A stretch of 64,000 bases of DNA from Pleurocapsa minor HA4230-MV1 (GCA_019359095.1 JAHHHZ010000019.1:186001-250000); one strand, 5' to 3'. Positions 43,113 through 52,857 are shown, counted from the first letter of the stretch. Made by a program: numbers and translations. Notes: generated from the sequence alone by a model not told the origin.

Positions 43113-44639
43113 ATGAAACATTTATATCGATTATTATTTCCTCCAGCTTGGTCGATCGCTGCTAAAATTTCACTAGCATTGCTATCGGCGGTACTCATTC
43201 CAATGAGTTTTAATGCTTATTACAATCTCCAACACAGTTTGTATAATGCAGAACAAAGTGAATATCGTCAATTAGAATTATTAGCAACTAGTACCGCTAG
43301 CCGTCTAGATCAGCTAATTATTGATAGTCAAAACGTTGTCTCTCAGGTTAGTACTGAGCCAAAAGTATTAGATTTTATTGAGGCAACGACAGCAAAAAAA
43401 CAGCAAAAATTACAATCTACTCAGGCTAGTACTGAGCCAAAAGTATTAAATTTTATTGAGGTAACGACAGCAAAAAAGCAGCAAGAATTACAGGCAACGA
43501 CAGTAACAAAGCAGCAAGAATTACAATCTGCTGTTCAATCAACATTAAACAATATTTTTCGCTCTAACAAAAACTATGATGCGATCTTTTTGATAGATAG
43601 ACAAGGTAATTGCTTGGCTTCTACCAATTCTAGTTTTGTCAATCGCAACTTTAGTTCACGAGACTATTTTCGAGAGGCAATTCAAGGAAATAATTATGCC
43701 TCAGATCTAATTACCGACAGTACAACCAAAAAATCGGGTTTTTATCTATCCCAAACAATTTGGTCTAGTCAAGGCAAAATTATTGGGATAGCGGTACTCA
43801 AAATTAAAGAAGATAGCATTAATGAGATCGTCGATCGCCTCAGGCTAGAATCTGGCAGCTACGCTTTTCTGGTTGATAGTTTGGGAGTGATTATTAATCA
43901 TCCAGAAAAAGATTATATTTATCACAGCTTAACTACTTTATCTCCAGAAGTACAGACAAAGATCGCCAAAGATCGACGTTATCCAATTTCTCAAGTAGAA
44001 AGTTTAGATCTTCCAGAAGTAGCCGAAGCTATGATTGGTTCTCAGCAACCAGGTCATGTAAATTGTGTTTCCCCTCTGGAACATAGTCTCCAGATGGTTG
44101 GTTTTGCACCTCTTGAAGTCCAGCAATGGGTAATGGGCGTTAGCAAGCCAAAAACTGCATTTGTTCAAAATAGCTTAATTTGGGAAAACATTTTAAATGT
44201 AATTATCGTTGGTGCGATCGCAGCAGCTTTTGCTTTACTGTTGGCTCGTAGTATTTCTAAACCAATTCGCAAATTAACCAAAACAGCCAAATCCTTGGAG
44301 CAAGGTAATTTTGAATATGAGCGTTTACTTTCCATCTCCCATGGCCAAGATGATATTGGTCAATTAGTGCGAGTCTTTATACACATGGCTCAAGAAGTAG
44401 AGTCTAGAGAGAAAAAACTCAAGCAAAAAGTCCAGAAGCTAAATATTGAAGTCGACAGAGCTAAAAAAGAACGTCAAGTAGAAGAAGTTACAGGAACTAA
44501 GTATTTCCAGCAGTTGCAACTAAGAGCTAAAAAACTGAGACAGCGCAATACTTCAAGCGATCAAAATTGGCAAGAACATTTCCAACAATTACAGAAAAAG
44601 GCTCAAAAAATGAGAATTCGTTCGCTAACAACTAGCTAA
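43113..44639 (+). CDS. Cache-HAMP membrane sensor with coiled-coil tail
   Basis: The protein has 508 residues: an N-terminal membrane helix (IAAKISLALLSAVLIPMSF), an extracytoplasmic dCache-type sensor (AIFLIDRQGNCLAST, SSRDYFREAI, GFYLSQTIW), a second membrane helix (NVIIVGAIAAAFALLLA), a HAMP domain (ISKPIRKLTKTAKSLEQGNF) and a basic coiled-coil tail. No kinase, cyclase or methyl-accepting domain is present, so output must be through protein contact. Within the sensor, residues about 80-140 contain two near-identical 23-residue units (STEPKVL-x-FIE-x-TTAKKQQ). It heads a four-gene group. Confidence 0.8.
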   Translation: MKHLYRLLFPPAWSIAAKISLALLSAVLIPMSFNAYYNLQHSLYNAEQSEYRQLELLATSTASRLDQLIIDSQNVVSQVSTEPKVLDFIEATTAKKQQKLQSTQASTEPKVLNFIEVTTAKKQQELQATTVTKQQELQSAVQSTLNNIFRSNKNYDAIFLIDRQGNCLASTNSSFVNRNFSSRDYFREAIQGNNYASDLITDSTTKKSGFYLSQTIWSSQGKIIGIAVLKIKEDSINEIVDRLRLESGSYAFLVDSLGVIINHPEKDYIYHSLTTLSPEVQTKIAKDRRYPISQVESLDLPEVAEAMIGSQQPGHVNCVSPLEHSLQMVGFAPLEVQQWVMGVSKPKTAFVQNSLIWENILNVIIVGAIAAAFALLLARSISKPIRKLTKTAKSLEQGNFEYERLLSISHGQDDIGQLVRVFIHMAQEVESREKKLKQKVQKLNIEVDRAKKERQVEEVTGTKYFQQLQLRAKKLRQRNTSSDQNWQEHFQQLQKKAQKMRIRSLTTS

Positions 44640-44698
44640 ACAGCCGAATTCTAAATAAGTCAACTAATCTATTTCAATTATTTACTAGGAGAAAAAAA

Positions 44699-45490
44699 AT
44701 GTGTCAAGTTGTTTCAATTCATTCTTTTCGCGGTGGTACTGGCAAATCTAATTTAGTTGCTAATGTCGCAGCCACTATAGCAAGTCAGGGAAAAAATGTC
44801 GGTGTGGTTGATACCGATATTCAATCTCCAGGAATTCATATTCTTTTTGGCTTAGACGAAAATAAAATTGACTATTCCTTAAATGATTATCTTTGGGGCA
44901 AGTGTGGTATTCAAGATACTGCTTATGATGTCAGTCATATTTTTCCCCAGCAAATAAACAGCAATATTTACCTGATACCTTCTAGTATTAAAGCTGGTCA
45001 AATCGCTCGTATTCTTAGAGAAGGTTATGACGTAAGCAAACTCAATGATGGCTTTCAAAAACTGATTGATTGTTTAAATTTAGACTATTTATTGATTGAT
45101 ACTCACCCTGGTCTAAACGAAGAAACCCTACTGTCTATAGCTATTTCAGATACACTTGTAGTTCTTTTGCGTCCAGACAATCAAGATTTTCAAGGAACTG
45201 GAGTAACAGTTGAAGTAGCTCGCAAACTGCAAGTACCCAAAATGCTAATGGTAGTAAACAAAGTACTACCAGAGTTCGATTTTGACGCTCTGCGCCAAGA
45301 TATTGAGACTACCTACGATACTCCATTGGCAGGAATTATACCTTTATCGGCAGAAATGGTGCAGCTTGCCAGCAGCGGTATTTTTTGTCTACAGTATCCC
45401 GATCACTCTATCAGCAAAACAATAGCAAAAATTGCTGCGCAGATTCTTGGTGAACGACAAAAAGTTTTAGTAAGCAACCGTAATTTCTAA
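44699..45490 (+). CDS. ParA/MinD-like P-loop ATPase
   Basis: This 263-residue protein of the deviant-Walker-A class has VSIHSFRGGTGKSNLVANVA with the signature Lys, the Walker A' GVVDTDIQSPGIHILFG and the Walker B stretch YLLIDTHPGLNEETLLS. A ribosome binding site (AGGAG) lies eight bases before the ATG at 44699. The stop overlaps the next start by one base (TAATG), so translation is coupled. Such ATPases place cargo or complexes on the membrane or nucleoid. A ParB partner is absent, so a role in chromosome partition is unlikely. It may position the exporter or the sensor. Confidence 0.85.
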   Translation: MCQVVSIHSFRGGTGKSNLVANVAATIASQGKNVGVVDTDIQSPGIHILFGLDENKIDYSLNDYLWGKCGIQDTAYDVSHIFPQQINSNIYLIPSSIKAGQIARILREGYDVSKLNDGFQKLIDCLNLDYLLIDTHPGLNEETLLSIAISDTLVVLLRPDNQDFQGTGVTVEVARKLQVPKMLMVVNKVLPEFDFDALRQDIETTYDTPLAGIIPLSAEMVQLASSGIFCLQYPDHSISKTIAKIAAQILGERQKVLVSNRNF

Positions 45491-46764
45491 TGAATCAACA
45501 ACTATCTCGTTCTAGAGCGATCGCCAATTATGGAGCTTCTGCTTCAGAAATTGAAGAAATATTAAACTACAATCGTAATGTTTTCGATCTTACTCATCTC
45601 AAAGATTTTCTGCGGTTTTCTCGCCCCGATGAAGCTCATCTAACTATTTGGCGAAAATCTTTAACTACAGCGACAGCTACGGGCATATTTGAGGCTCTTA
45701 AACCCATTTTAGTCCAACTACAATTTCCGATTCAAAAAGGGATTAGTCAAACTGAGGTCTATCGTGCAGTGACTCTTAAAGGTCAAGCAACGGCAAATAT
45801 GCAGCAAGTACAAGGTTTACAGCTTCAGTACCCAGAAAAACTCCAGTTGAAAATTCATTCTTGTTTGGCAGGATCTATTCCAGTCTTATTACCAGAAACC
45901 CGAGCTGATTTTGTCTCTTTAGTGCAGGCATTAACAAAAAAAAATGAGCCAGAATCTATACCTGATTCTATGGGTGCGTGCATGGTGGCTAACTACAATA
46001 ATTGGGGGAGAATAAATCAATATCGAGATCGATGGTCATTAAACAATGATGGCAACTGTTCTGAAACAGACTGGCAATCAGAATTTCGCCGACTTATTCC
46101 TCAAAAACAATTATATCAAGATTGCTTTATTATTCTGAGCGATGGTTTTTATAGTGGTGTCACTCCTCAAGAGATGAATCTATCAGAGGCAGAATGGCGA
46201 CGTTTATCTTTAACTATTCGTTTAGAACATGAATGCACTCATTATTTTACTTATCGAGTCTTAGGTTCGATGCGTAATAATCTGCTCGACGAGCTAATTG
46301 CTGATTATCAGGGAATTGTCAGTGCTATAGGAAAATACCGTGCCGACTGGTTTTTACGCTTTATGGGGCTAGAATCATTTCCTCATTACCGAAAGGGAGG
46401 TCGATTTCAAAATTATCAGAGCAAGCCAGCACTTCTTGATGCAGTCCTAAAGGATACACCTTCGGATATCGCTCATGGGGGAAACCACGCCAGTTCCTAT
46501 AACGGGGGGAACCCCCGCAACGGACTGGCTTCCCAAGACCGCGCTGCATCGCTTTCCACAGGAGCATTTAACATTTTGCAACAGTTAGTTAAGGCGGCAG
46601 CAGAAAATTTAGAGTATTTTGATCGTCACTATGTCAGATTCCAACAGCGGCATAAAGTTTTATTAGCTTTGACCTGTTTTACTCTTGAAGAATTAGCTTC
46701 AGCCAATGCACCTGAGCGTATTTTACAAGCTCTTGAACGACTACAAGAAGATATCTGTGTTTGA
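45490..46764 (+). CDS. HExxH-containing protein of unknown function (DUF7005-like)
   Basis: The protein has 424 residues and no characterised homologue that I can name. A zincin-type motif is visible: LTIRLEHECTHYFTYRVLG (HECTH = HExxH) followed by NNLLDELIADYQGIV, whose Glu could be the third ligand as in gluzincins. This suggests a metalloprotease or a metal-binding scaffold. Residues about 327-357 (GGNHASSYNGGNPRNG and on) are encoded by a palindromic repeat inserted in frame. There is no signal peptide or membrane segment. It is translationally coupled to the ParA-like gene. Confidence 0.65.
   Translation: MNQQLSRSRAIANYGASASEIEEILNYNRNVFDLTHLKDFLRFSRPDEAHLTIWRKSLTTATATGIFEALKPILVQLQFPIQKGISQTEVYRAVTLKGQATANMQQVQGLQLQYPEKLQLKIHSCLAGSIPVLLPETRADFVSLVQALTKKNEPESIPDSMGACMVANYNNWGRINQYRDRWSLNNDGNCSETDWQSEFRRLIPQKQLYQDCFIILSDGFYSGVTPQEMNLSEAEWRRLSLTIRLEHECTHYFTYRVLGSMRNNLLDELIADYQGIVSAIGKYRADWFLRFMGLESFPHYRKGGRFQNYQSKPALLDAVLKDTPSDIAHGGNHASSYNGGNPRNGLASQDRAASLSTGAFNILQQLVKAAAENLEYFDRHYVRFQQRHKVLLALTCFTLEELASANAPERILQALERLQEDICV
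46468..46560. repeat. Palindromic repeat inserted in frame in a coding region
   Basis: The sequence from about CATGGGGGAAACCACGCC to GCGCTGCATCGC contains an inner inverted repeat (GGGGGAACCCCC) and the arm GGTCTTGGG (minus strand). A related repeat with GCGCGGTCTTGGGGGTTTCC lies at about 57060-57170. The translation, rich in Gly, Asn and Ser, differs from the rest of the protein, but the frame is kept. Confidence 0.6.
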
Positions 46765-46806
46765 AATATAAAAATAATTATTTGCAATTTACAAGGAGAA
46801 AATCCG

Positions 46807-47937
46807 ATGGGAGAAGTTTTACTGAAAGAATTAAGTCGTAATGACCTTACATGGATGCTTGATTGTGGTCATCGTCAAGAAATAGAAGCGGGAACTATCT
46901 TAATCGAAGAAGGACAATCAATTGATTGTCTTCATATTGTGCTGGATGGCACCTTAGCTGCTTCTATATCTGGTAATAATCAAGATCCACTAAGTCGATC
47001 TTATACTGCGATAGAAGGAGCAGAATCTTCTTTAGAGATCGCTAGGTTATCTAGTGGGGAGGTTGTAGGAGAAATTTCTCTAATTAGAATGTGTTTGGCA
47101 ACAACAACCATTACAGCAGTAGAAAAATCATCTATTGTTTCAGTTCCTTTGTTGTCTTTAGAACATAGATTAGCGCAAAATGCAGATTTTGCAGCTCGTT
47201 TTTATCGGGCGATCGCTATTTTACTAAAAGATAGATTGCATAATTTCATTGAAACCAAAGTTCACAGAAAATTTAGATCTAGTCAATCAATAAAAGATGT
47301 TTTGCTTCTTTTTAGTCAATTGAATGATAGTGATTTAGATTGGATTATCGCCAATGGTGAACTTCAGGAGTTTGCTGTTAATACAACTTTAATTCAAGAA
47401 AATGGGCCGATAGATGCCCTGTATATTTTATTAAGTGGTGCAGTTTCGCTATCAAGAATGAGTAGCGATCGCAATCCTTTAGCTCGCATCTTTGCCACAT
47501 TAGAAGCAACCACAGTAGCAGGTGTAGAAATATCACGCTTATCTAAAGGTGAAATTATCGGAGAGAGCCAGTTTATTGATGGTGAATTACCATATTTTAC
47601 CGCGAAAATAATTGAACATTCACAGGTATTAGCTATTTCTCGTCAAAAACTCAACGTAAAGCTACAGCAAGATTTAGGTTTTGCTTCTCGCTTCTATCGA
47701 ACTTTAGCAATTGTGTTTAGCGATCGACTTCAAGAAATGCTTAACAGAATGGGATATAGCAGGCGTATTTACTCTTCAGGTAGTTCTTTAGCTAGCAATG
47801 TAAAATATGATCTAGAACTCGATGATCATAGTTTAGGGCAGATATATCTTGCTGGTCAAAAATTTACTTGGATGCTAGAGCGTTGCGGTAGTATTGTAGA
47901 AAGTGGAAAGACTTCGGGTCGTGACCACAGCTTTTGA
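46807..47937 (+). CDS. Protein with two cyclic-nucleotide-binding-type domains
   Basis: The protein has 376 residues. Two cNMP-binding-fold domains (about 5-145 and 170-320) are visible, each with a beta-roll and cassette-like motif: ARLSSGEVVGEISLIRM and SRLSKGEIIGESQFIDG. The Arg that contacts the phosphate of cAMP is not seen in either cassette (CLATTT, ELPYFTAK), so ligand binding is doubtful. There is no HTH, and the last 55 residues are non-conserved. AAGGAGA six bases before the ATG is a strong ribosome binding site. It closes the sensor/ParA/HExxH group. Confidence 0.78.
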   Translation: MGEVLLKELSRNDLTWMLDCGHRQEIEAGTILIEEGQSIDCLHIVLDGTLAASISGNNQDPLSRSYTAIEGAESSLEIARLSSGEVVGEISLIRMCLATTTITAVEKSSIVSVPLLSLEHRLAQNADFAARFYRAIAILLKDRLHNFIETKVHRKFRSSQSIKDVLLLFSQLNDSDLDWIIANGELQEFAVNTTLIQENGPIDALYILLSGAVSLSRMSSDRNPLARIFATLEATTVAGVEISRLSKGEIIGESQFIDGELPYFTAKIIEHSQVLAISRQKLNVKLQQDLGFASRFYRTLAIVFSDRLQEMLNRMGYSRRIYSSGSSLASNVKYDLELDDHSLGQIYLAGQKFTWMLERCGSIVESGKTSGRDHSF

Positions 47938-48109
47938 CCATGACTTTTGCGATTGTCCTACTCTAATTCAGAGATGGGATTTTTCTGCCAACTGAGGGAG
48001 AACTATTTTTGTTTTTCGTGCAGTCGAGATTAACTGCTGATTGTATCGTTGACCGACTCGAAGATTGGTATAGCAGCGTTAGTGAGGGTCAGTTATCGTT
48101 GTGGTAAGT

Positions 48110-48132
48110 GCGATGCCTTTAGGGCATATCGC
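48110..48132. terminator. Hairpin at the end of the helicase gene
   Basis: GCGATGCC (48110-48117) and GGCATATCGC (48123-48132) pair around TTTAG with one bulged base. The hairpin begins at the TAG stop of the helicase. No T run follows on either strand, so it may be a dispersed GCGAT repeat rather than a working terminator. Confidence 0.3.
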
Positions 48133-51100
48133 TACTTTACTTGCGTTCTTAAAAGCAAAGCTGATAAAGAAGCTTTCAAGCTGGTAGGTTTAATCCCTTC
48201 AAGATTTAGTAAATTAAGAATTTCTGTGTCATTAACTAGTTGCTTGATAAACTTATCATCGTTTAGCTGACTTTTATCGCCATCGGTGCAATCTCGCAGC
48301 AGTTTTTGGACTTTCTTTTGCTCTTTTCCAGAATTAAGTTTCTTCAAAGTATCTTTGACGGTTTTACGGTTGATTCCAGACGGAAAACTATCCATTGCCA
48401 TAATTCGCTTCTGAATTTTACTAATCCGCTCAGAAGTTAAATTAATGTTTTCTAAAGTTTCTGGTTGTTCTAATTCGGAACAACGCTGTTGCTTGAGTTT
48501 CACCAGTTGTTCGTACAAAGAATGAGTAATAGTTAGGATTTTTTTTGCCGAAACTACCTCACCAGAGTCAGGGGTTTTAAATGCTGAAGAAACCGCTATT
48601 CCGTAGCCATCATTTTCTTGTGCGAGATCGTTCCAGTAAATTGTTTGTTTATGGTCGGGAATGGGTTCACCATTTGGGCCATAATATTCTAAGGTCAGTG
48701 CCACAAGACAAGTTGGTTCATCGGAGTCGTTGGTACGATGTCCGACAGCAATGGGATTGGCTTGGTAATCGAATCCTAATTCCTCAATTAGTTTTCTCAG
48801 TTCTTCGCTGTGCAAGATTTCGTTTTGAGTGTAGAGGTCTCGGTTAGCTTCTTGTTTTTGATAAGTCTCTTCTTGTAAACTGCCCTGCTCCAAGGATCGG
48901 GCTTTAGTTAAACTGTGGATGAAATCGATATATCCAGGCAAAATTTCATCATCAAAGAGAGTATCGCCATAGATTGAAGCTCCTAGAGTATCGATTCGCT
49001 CAATGTTGCCAATTGCGCCACTTTCTTCAACTAGATCGCCGACCAGTTTTTTGTTTAGATTAGATAGGCGACTGGCTTGTCTGAGTAATTGACTTTCGCT
49101 ATTGGCGTAGTAAATATAAATATTTTCAACTTGACGTTGTTTGGGGCGGTCGATGCGACCAATGCGCTGCTCTAAAATCATTGGATTCCAGGGCAAATCG
49201 ATGTTAATCAAATAATCTGCATCTTGAAGATTTTGACCGACTGAAAGAGTTTCTGAACCGATTAAAACTGAGATCTCTTCTTCTGGCTGTGGACGTTCGG
49301 CAGGATTTCTACAAGTAGCAGCAGGGGCAAACAAGCGGAATATTTGCTGTCGTTTTAATCCAGGTTTTTGATTAGTTCCTTTGACCGCATTATTAGGACT
49401 AACTTTGATTGGATAGTCTAAATCGCTGTTGTAATAAAGTTTATTAGAGCCGATTGCCATACCAATTCCGCTTGATGCGATCGCGCCTTCTTTTGCCATG
49501 TAGCGGTAGTAATCGATCACCGTATCTGAAAAGGTGGAAATCAAGAGAACTTTATGACCTTGACTGACGATTTCCCTGACTTTCTGGGTAACTTGTTCGC
49601 GTTTGTGGTCTTTGACAAATTCATCCACTAGTAGTTTTTGAATCTGTTTGAGTTGAGCTAAGTCGCTGTCACAGTCAGCCATAATTTGGTAGTAAATTTC
49701 TTTAGCTCTGATTGGGTCATCTCGCAGAGCATCGGTAGCAAGATCTATGGATTTGCGTAGTTGTTGACGCTTTTCCTCTTTCTTCTCATTGGTTTCTTCC
49801 TCGTCTTCGTCGTCTTCATCTTCTAAATAATCTTCATCCCAGTCATCGCTTAGATCTAAGACATCTAATGATTTATCTTTTTTCTTAGACCCAAATTCAT
49901 AATGCAGCAACAAGAATTCTTTGAGTCCATCAGCATCAGGAGAAACCATTTCTAATCTGTCTTTAACCAAAGCAATGCGATCGCTAAAGTTCTTAATCGT
50001 GCGACCCAGAGCATACATACTCGACTCTGCCCGTTGTAAAAAGAAGCGACGTTGATTGGCAAGGAGCGATCGCTGTTCGGTACTGCCCTTGAGATAACGT
50101 ATCGGGTCAGCTGACGGAATATAGAGGTTGGTTTCAAATTGAGTGAAGATTTGGTCTAATGCTTGCTCTGTATCTGATTCAAATACTACGGGCAACCATT
50201 GAGCTACTCGTTTAGCATAGAGATTGAGATCTGGAGTAGCTTCTCTAAGCATCTGTCTGGTGCGTTGGAGAAATAACTCTCGATAGGTGCGTCGAAATAA
50301 ATTGGTATTGTCGGTAAAGTTTTCGACTCCTGCATCTCGACGCTCGAACCATAATGCTACTTCTGGGGGAAAATCTAAATCTTTGAATCCTTCTGGGCGA
50401 GAAAGAAATGGAGACAAAATATTATAGATATCCTCGCGGCGGTTATTCCAAGGAGTAGCTGTCAGCAGTAGAAAATGCCTTTCTCTTTCAGAGGCGCGAT
50501 CGCTCTGTTGAATCTGCAAACAAATTTGATGAATGCGATTTCGATAATTGCGAATGCCTTCGTGAGCCTCGTCAATAACGATCAGATCTGCACCACCATA
50601 GCGATTAAAGTCATCTAGAAATCGGTTGCCTTTGAGACTCATCAAGTTTTTATTATAAAGTTCATAATCGCCCCCTTTAAAGCCAAGTTCGGTCATTTCC
50701 CTTTCCCAGTTAGGAAATAACTTTTTGGCAGCAATAATGGCAACCTTAGCTTGACCTTTTTCATTACGGTACAGTTTAGCCACCGCAGCAGCTAATCTGG
50801 TTTTTCCCAATCCCACAGCATCAGCACAAACCGCTACGCCAAAATCCTGCATGACTCTAAGACAGTGCTGCGCGCCTGATTTTTGATGCTCGAATAAAAT
50901 ACCTTGGTAGACAAACTCATCTAGTGTGTCGCTTTGTTGGACTCGCAGTAGGTGAGGACGTTCCATTGCCAGCCAGTAGAGAAAGTCTTGAGGTTGCCCG
51001 TGTTTTCCTGCCAAGATTAATTCGACTGCTTGCTTAAAGCCTTCAATTTCGGGAAAGTCGGGAATAATTAGGTCTGAGCTTACAGAAATGGGCTTTTCTG

Positions 51101-52385
51101 GAGTTATGTTATATGTTCCTGTAGTGGCTTTAACTCTGAAATTCTTCAGCGAAGTCGATGGATGATCGGGATATACTTCAACTTGACCGATAATGCGTTC
51201 TGGTTCTCGACTGTCGATAGTAACTTTAACCAACTCATCATCGGCAACTTCAATGGTTTCAACTTGGTCTAGGTTACTGCCTGTAATTTCAACTGGGGTG
51301 ATTTCTCCATTGGGGAATTCGTCAGGAGTAATAGATTCGATAACTGGTTGCTTTAACTGGATACGGCGATCGCGTTCGGCGATTATTTGCGCTAAAAATT
51401 CTTGGCTGAGGTCAAAAGTGAGTTCTTTGTCTTGCCATTCTTCATCAAATTCAATAATGCTCTCTTTAATAGCGTCTAAATCTATAGGATCTGAATAATA
51501 GAGGAAAGTAACGCTTTCAGCATTTCTGGAATGGGCAGCGCGAGTAAAGTTATCCGAGCCTTCATGGAGAATGTGGTTATCCAGGCGATCGCTCAAGATG
51601 CCAGTCTTTTTGTGATAGATAGCCCGTCTTTCTTCCATCTTGACCAGCTTGATTTTTAGAGTACCCAACCTCACTAATTCGGCGAGAATTTCAGTGCTAG
51701 AAAAAGAGCTATCTTCTAAACCTGCAAGAAATTCTTGGAGGGTACGACGAATGTATTCGGTTCGATATTCTGAGTCGTGTAGTTTTTGGAGTTCCTTGAG
51801 ATCTCGACTATTAGTAAATCCTTGCCAATCCATCAACAAGCGGATTTCCCCTTCATTTTTAACAATATTTTGCAGGGGTTCAGAGTAAAGTTTCAGTACG
51901 CCACTTTCAAAGTAAGCAGTAGAGCGACGATAGAATTTAGTGCGTTCTAAATAAGCAGTGATAAATTGGTGATATTTGTCAATATCATCTGGTAAATTAA
52001 ATCGGCGACGGCGACGAATTTTGGTTTCTAATTCTAGAAAGCTTCCTATTAGTAATACTTCTTCTTTAACTGCATTTTCTAATTGAAGAAACTGCTCAAT
52101 AATTGTTAGTTTGCTGGTGCGTAATAGAGTAGCATTAGGAATATTGCCTTCTTGCTTGGGGATGTATTCAAATATATGAGCGGTATTGAGATCTATCCGA
52201 ATTAGTTTATAGGTAGAGTGTGTTTGAAAACTTAGGAAACTGACAATATTTTTGAGGAGATTATCGGCATCGCGGTGTTGAAAAACTAGCCAGTATTGAT
52301 TGTCAACTCCTTTAATGGGATTTCCTTGAGGTAGGTAGTAAGGGCGTTGTTTACGGATTAGGTCGGAGATGATAGTTTCAAGCAT
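48132..52385 (-). CDS. PLD-nuclease / IPT-TIG / SNF2-type helicase
   Basis: The protein has about 1417 residues from the ATG at 52385 (MLETIISDLIRKQ). A longer frame to 52430 overlaps vapC. Residues about 145-300 are a phospholipase-D-like nuclease with H-x-K in IYHKKTGILSD and EGSDNFTRAA. Residues about 346-435 resemble an IPT/TIG immunoglobulin-like fold (IESITPDEFPNGEITPVEIT). Then follow SNF2 helicase motifs: AVGLGKTRLA, VIDEAHEG, LLTATPWNN and QRIGRIDRPKQ. An acidic stretch (DDEDEEETNEKKEEK) lies between the helicase lobes. It is probably the cutting and translocating component of a restriction system with the methyltransferase genes downstream of the TA pairs. Confidence 0.85.
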   Translation of the reverse strand: MLETIISDLIRKQRPYYLPQGNPIKGVDNQYWLVFQHRDADNLLKNIVSFLSFQTHSTYKLIRIDLNTAHIFEYIPKQEGNIPNATLLRTSKLTIIEQFLQLENAVKEEVLLIGSFLELETKIRRRRRFNLPDDIDKYHQFITAYLERTKFYRRSTAYFESGVLKLYSEPLQNIVKNEGEIRLLMDWQGFTNSRDLKELQKLHDSEYRTEYIRRTLQEFLAGLEDSSFSSTEILAELVRLGTLKIKLVKMEERRAIYHKKTGILSDRLDNHILHEGSDNFTRAAHSRNAESVTFLYYSDPIDLDAIKESIIEFDEEWQDKELTFDLSQEFLAQIIAERDRRIQLKQPVIESITPDEFPNGEITPVEITGSNLDQVETIEVADDELVKVTIDSREPERIIGQVEVYPDHPSTSLKNFRVKATTGTYNITPEKPISVSSDLIIPDFPEIEGFKQAVELILAGKHGQPQDFLYWLAMERPHLLRVQQSDTLDEFVYQGILFEHQKSGAQHCLRVMQDFGVAVCADAVGLGKTRLAAAVAKLYRNEKGQAKVAIIAAKKLFPNWEREMTELGFKGGDYELYNKNLMSLKGNRFLDDFNRYGGADLIVIDEAHEGIRNYRNRIHQICLQIQQSDRASERERHFLLLTATPWNNRREDIYNILSPFLSRPEGFKDLDFPPEVALWFERRDAGVENFTDNTNLFRRTYRELFLQRTRQMLREATPDLNLYAKRVAQWLPVVFESDTEQALDQIFTQFETNLYIPSADPIRYLKGSTEQRSLLANQRRFFLQRAESSMYALGRTIKNFSDRIALVKDRLEMVSPDADGLKEFLLLHYEFGSKKKDKSLDVLDLSDDWDEDYLEDEDDEDEEETNEKKEEKRQQLRKSIDLATDALRDDPIRAKEIYYQIMADCDSDLAQLKQIQKLLVDEFVKDHKREQVTQKVREIVSQGHKVLLISTFSDTVIDYYRYMAKEGAIASSGIGMAIGSNKLYYNSDLDYPIKVSPNNAVKGTNQKPGLKRQQIFRLFAPAATCRNPAERPQPEEEISVLIGSETLSVGQNLQDADYLINIDLPWNPMILEQRIGRIDRPKQRQVENIYIYYANSESQLLRQASRLSNLNKKLVGDLVEESGAIGNIERIDTLGASIYGDTLFDDEILPGYIDFIHSLTKARSLEQGSLQEETYQKQEANRDLYTQNEILHSEELRKLIEELGFDYQANPIAVGHRTNDSDEPTCLVALTLEYYGPNGEPIPDHKQTIYWNDLAQENDGYGIAVSSAFKTPDSGEVVSAKKILTITHSLYEQLVKLKQQRCSELEQPETLENINLTSERISKIQKRIMAMDSFPSGINRKTVKDTLKKLNSGKEQKKVQKLLRDCTDGDKSQLNDDKFIKQLVNDTEILNLLNLEGIKPTSLKASLSALLLRTQVK

Positions 52386-52413
52386 AAAAGATTGTATAAG
52401 CAGTAAGAAATAT

Positions 52414-52857
52414 TTAAAGCCAGGATTCAACAGATAAGGCTTTAACGGTACGAATTCGTTGAAAGTCGCTATCGGCTGAGACTATTGTGAGATTTTGTTG
52501 TAGAGCGAGAGCAGCAATCCAAAGATCGTTTTCATCAAATCCTAAGTCGGTAATTTTTGTCTTTCGGCGTTTGCCTTTTTCTTTAGGAGCAAACTGGTTA
52601 AATAAGGCTGCTTTCAGTTGTCCATAAATAATGGCTGCCTCCTCAGTAACTAGGTAAACACGTATATCTTCGAGAAATTCTGCCAACCGAGCGCGATTAG
52701 TTTCCTTTTGAGTCGATTTTTCCACCATATATGTGAGTTCTCCCTGGGCGATGATGCAGGTAGCAATATTCAACTCCCCTACTTCAGTGACTCGACGAAT
52801 AACGTTTGGTACGTTTAGAATGATTGCGCTACAGTGATTCGTATCGAGAAGGTACAT
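52414..52857 (-). CDS. VapC-like PIN-domain toxin
   Basis: This 147-residue PIN domain has the acidic residues in [34 protein letters not shown] and [15 protein letters not shown] toxins of VapBC pairs cut tRNA or rRNA. The ATG overlaps the stop of the antitoxin gene by one base (TAATG), the usual coupling. Its stop lies 28 bp before the helicase start, so the pair could be co-transcribed with the helicase. Confidence 0.88.
   Translation of the reverse strand: MYLLDTNHCSAIILNVPNVIRRVTEVGELNIATCIIAQGELTYMVEKSTQKETNRARLAEFLEDIRVYLVTEEAAIIYGQLKAALFNQFAPKEKGKRRKTKITDLGFDENDLWIAALALQQNLTIVSADSDFQRIRTVKALSVESWL

Noticed and set aside
48049-48270. Plus-strand frames opposite the helicase gene
   Set aside because: These are reading-frame shadows of the large minus-strand gene, without independent start signals or motifs.
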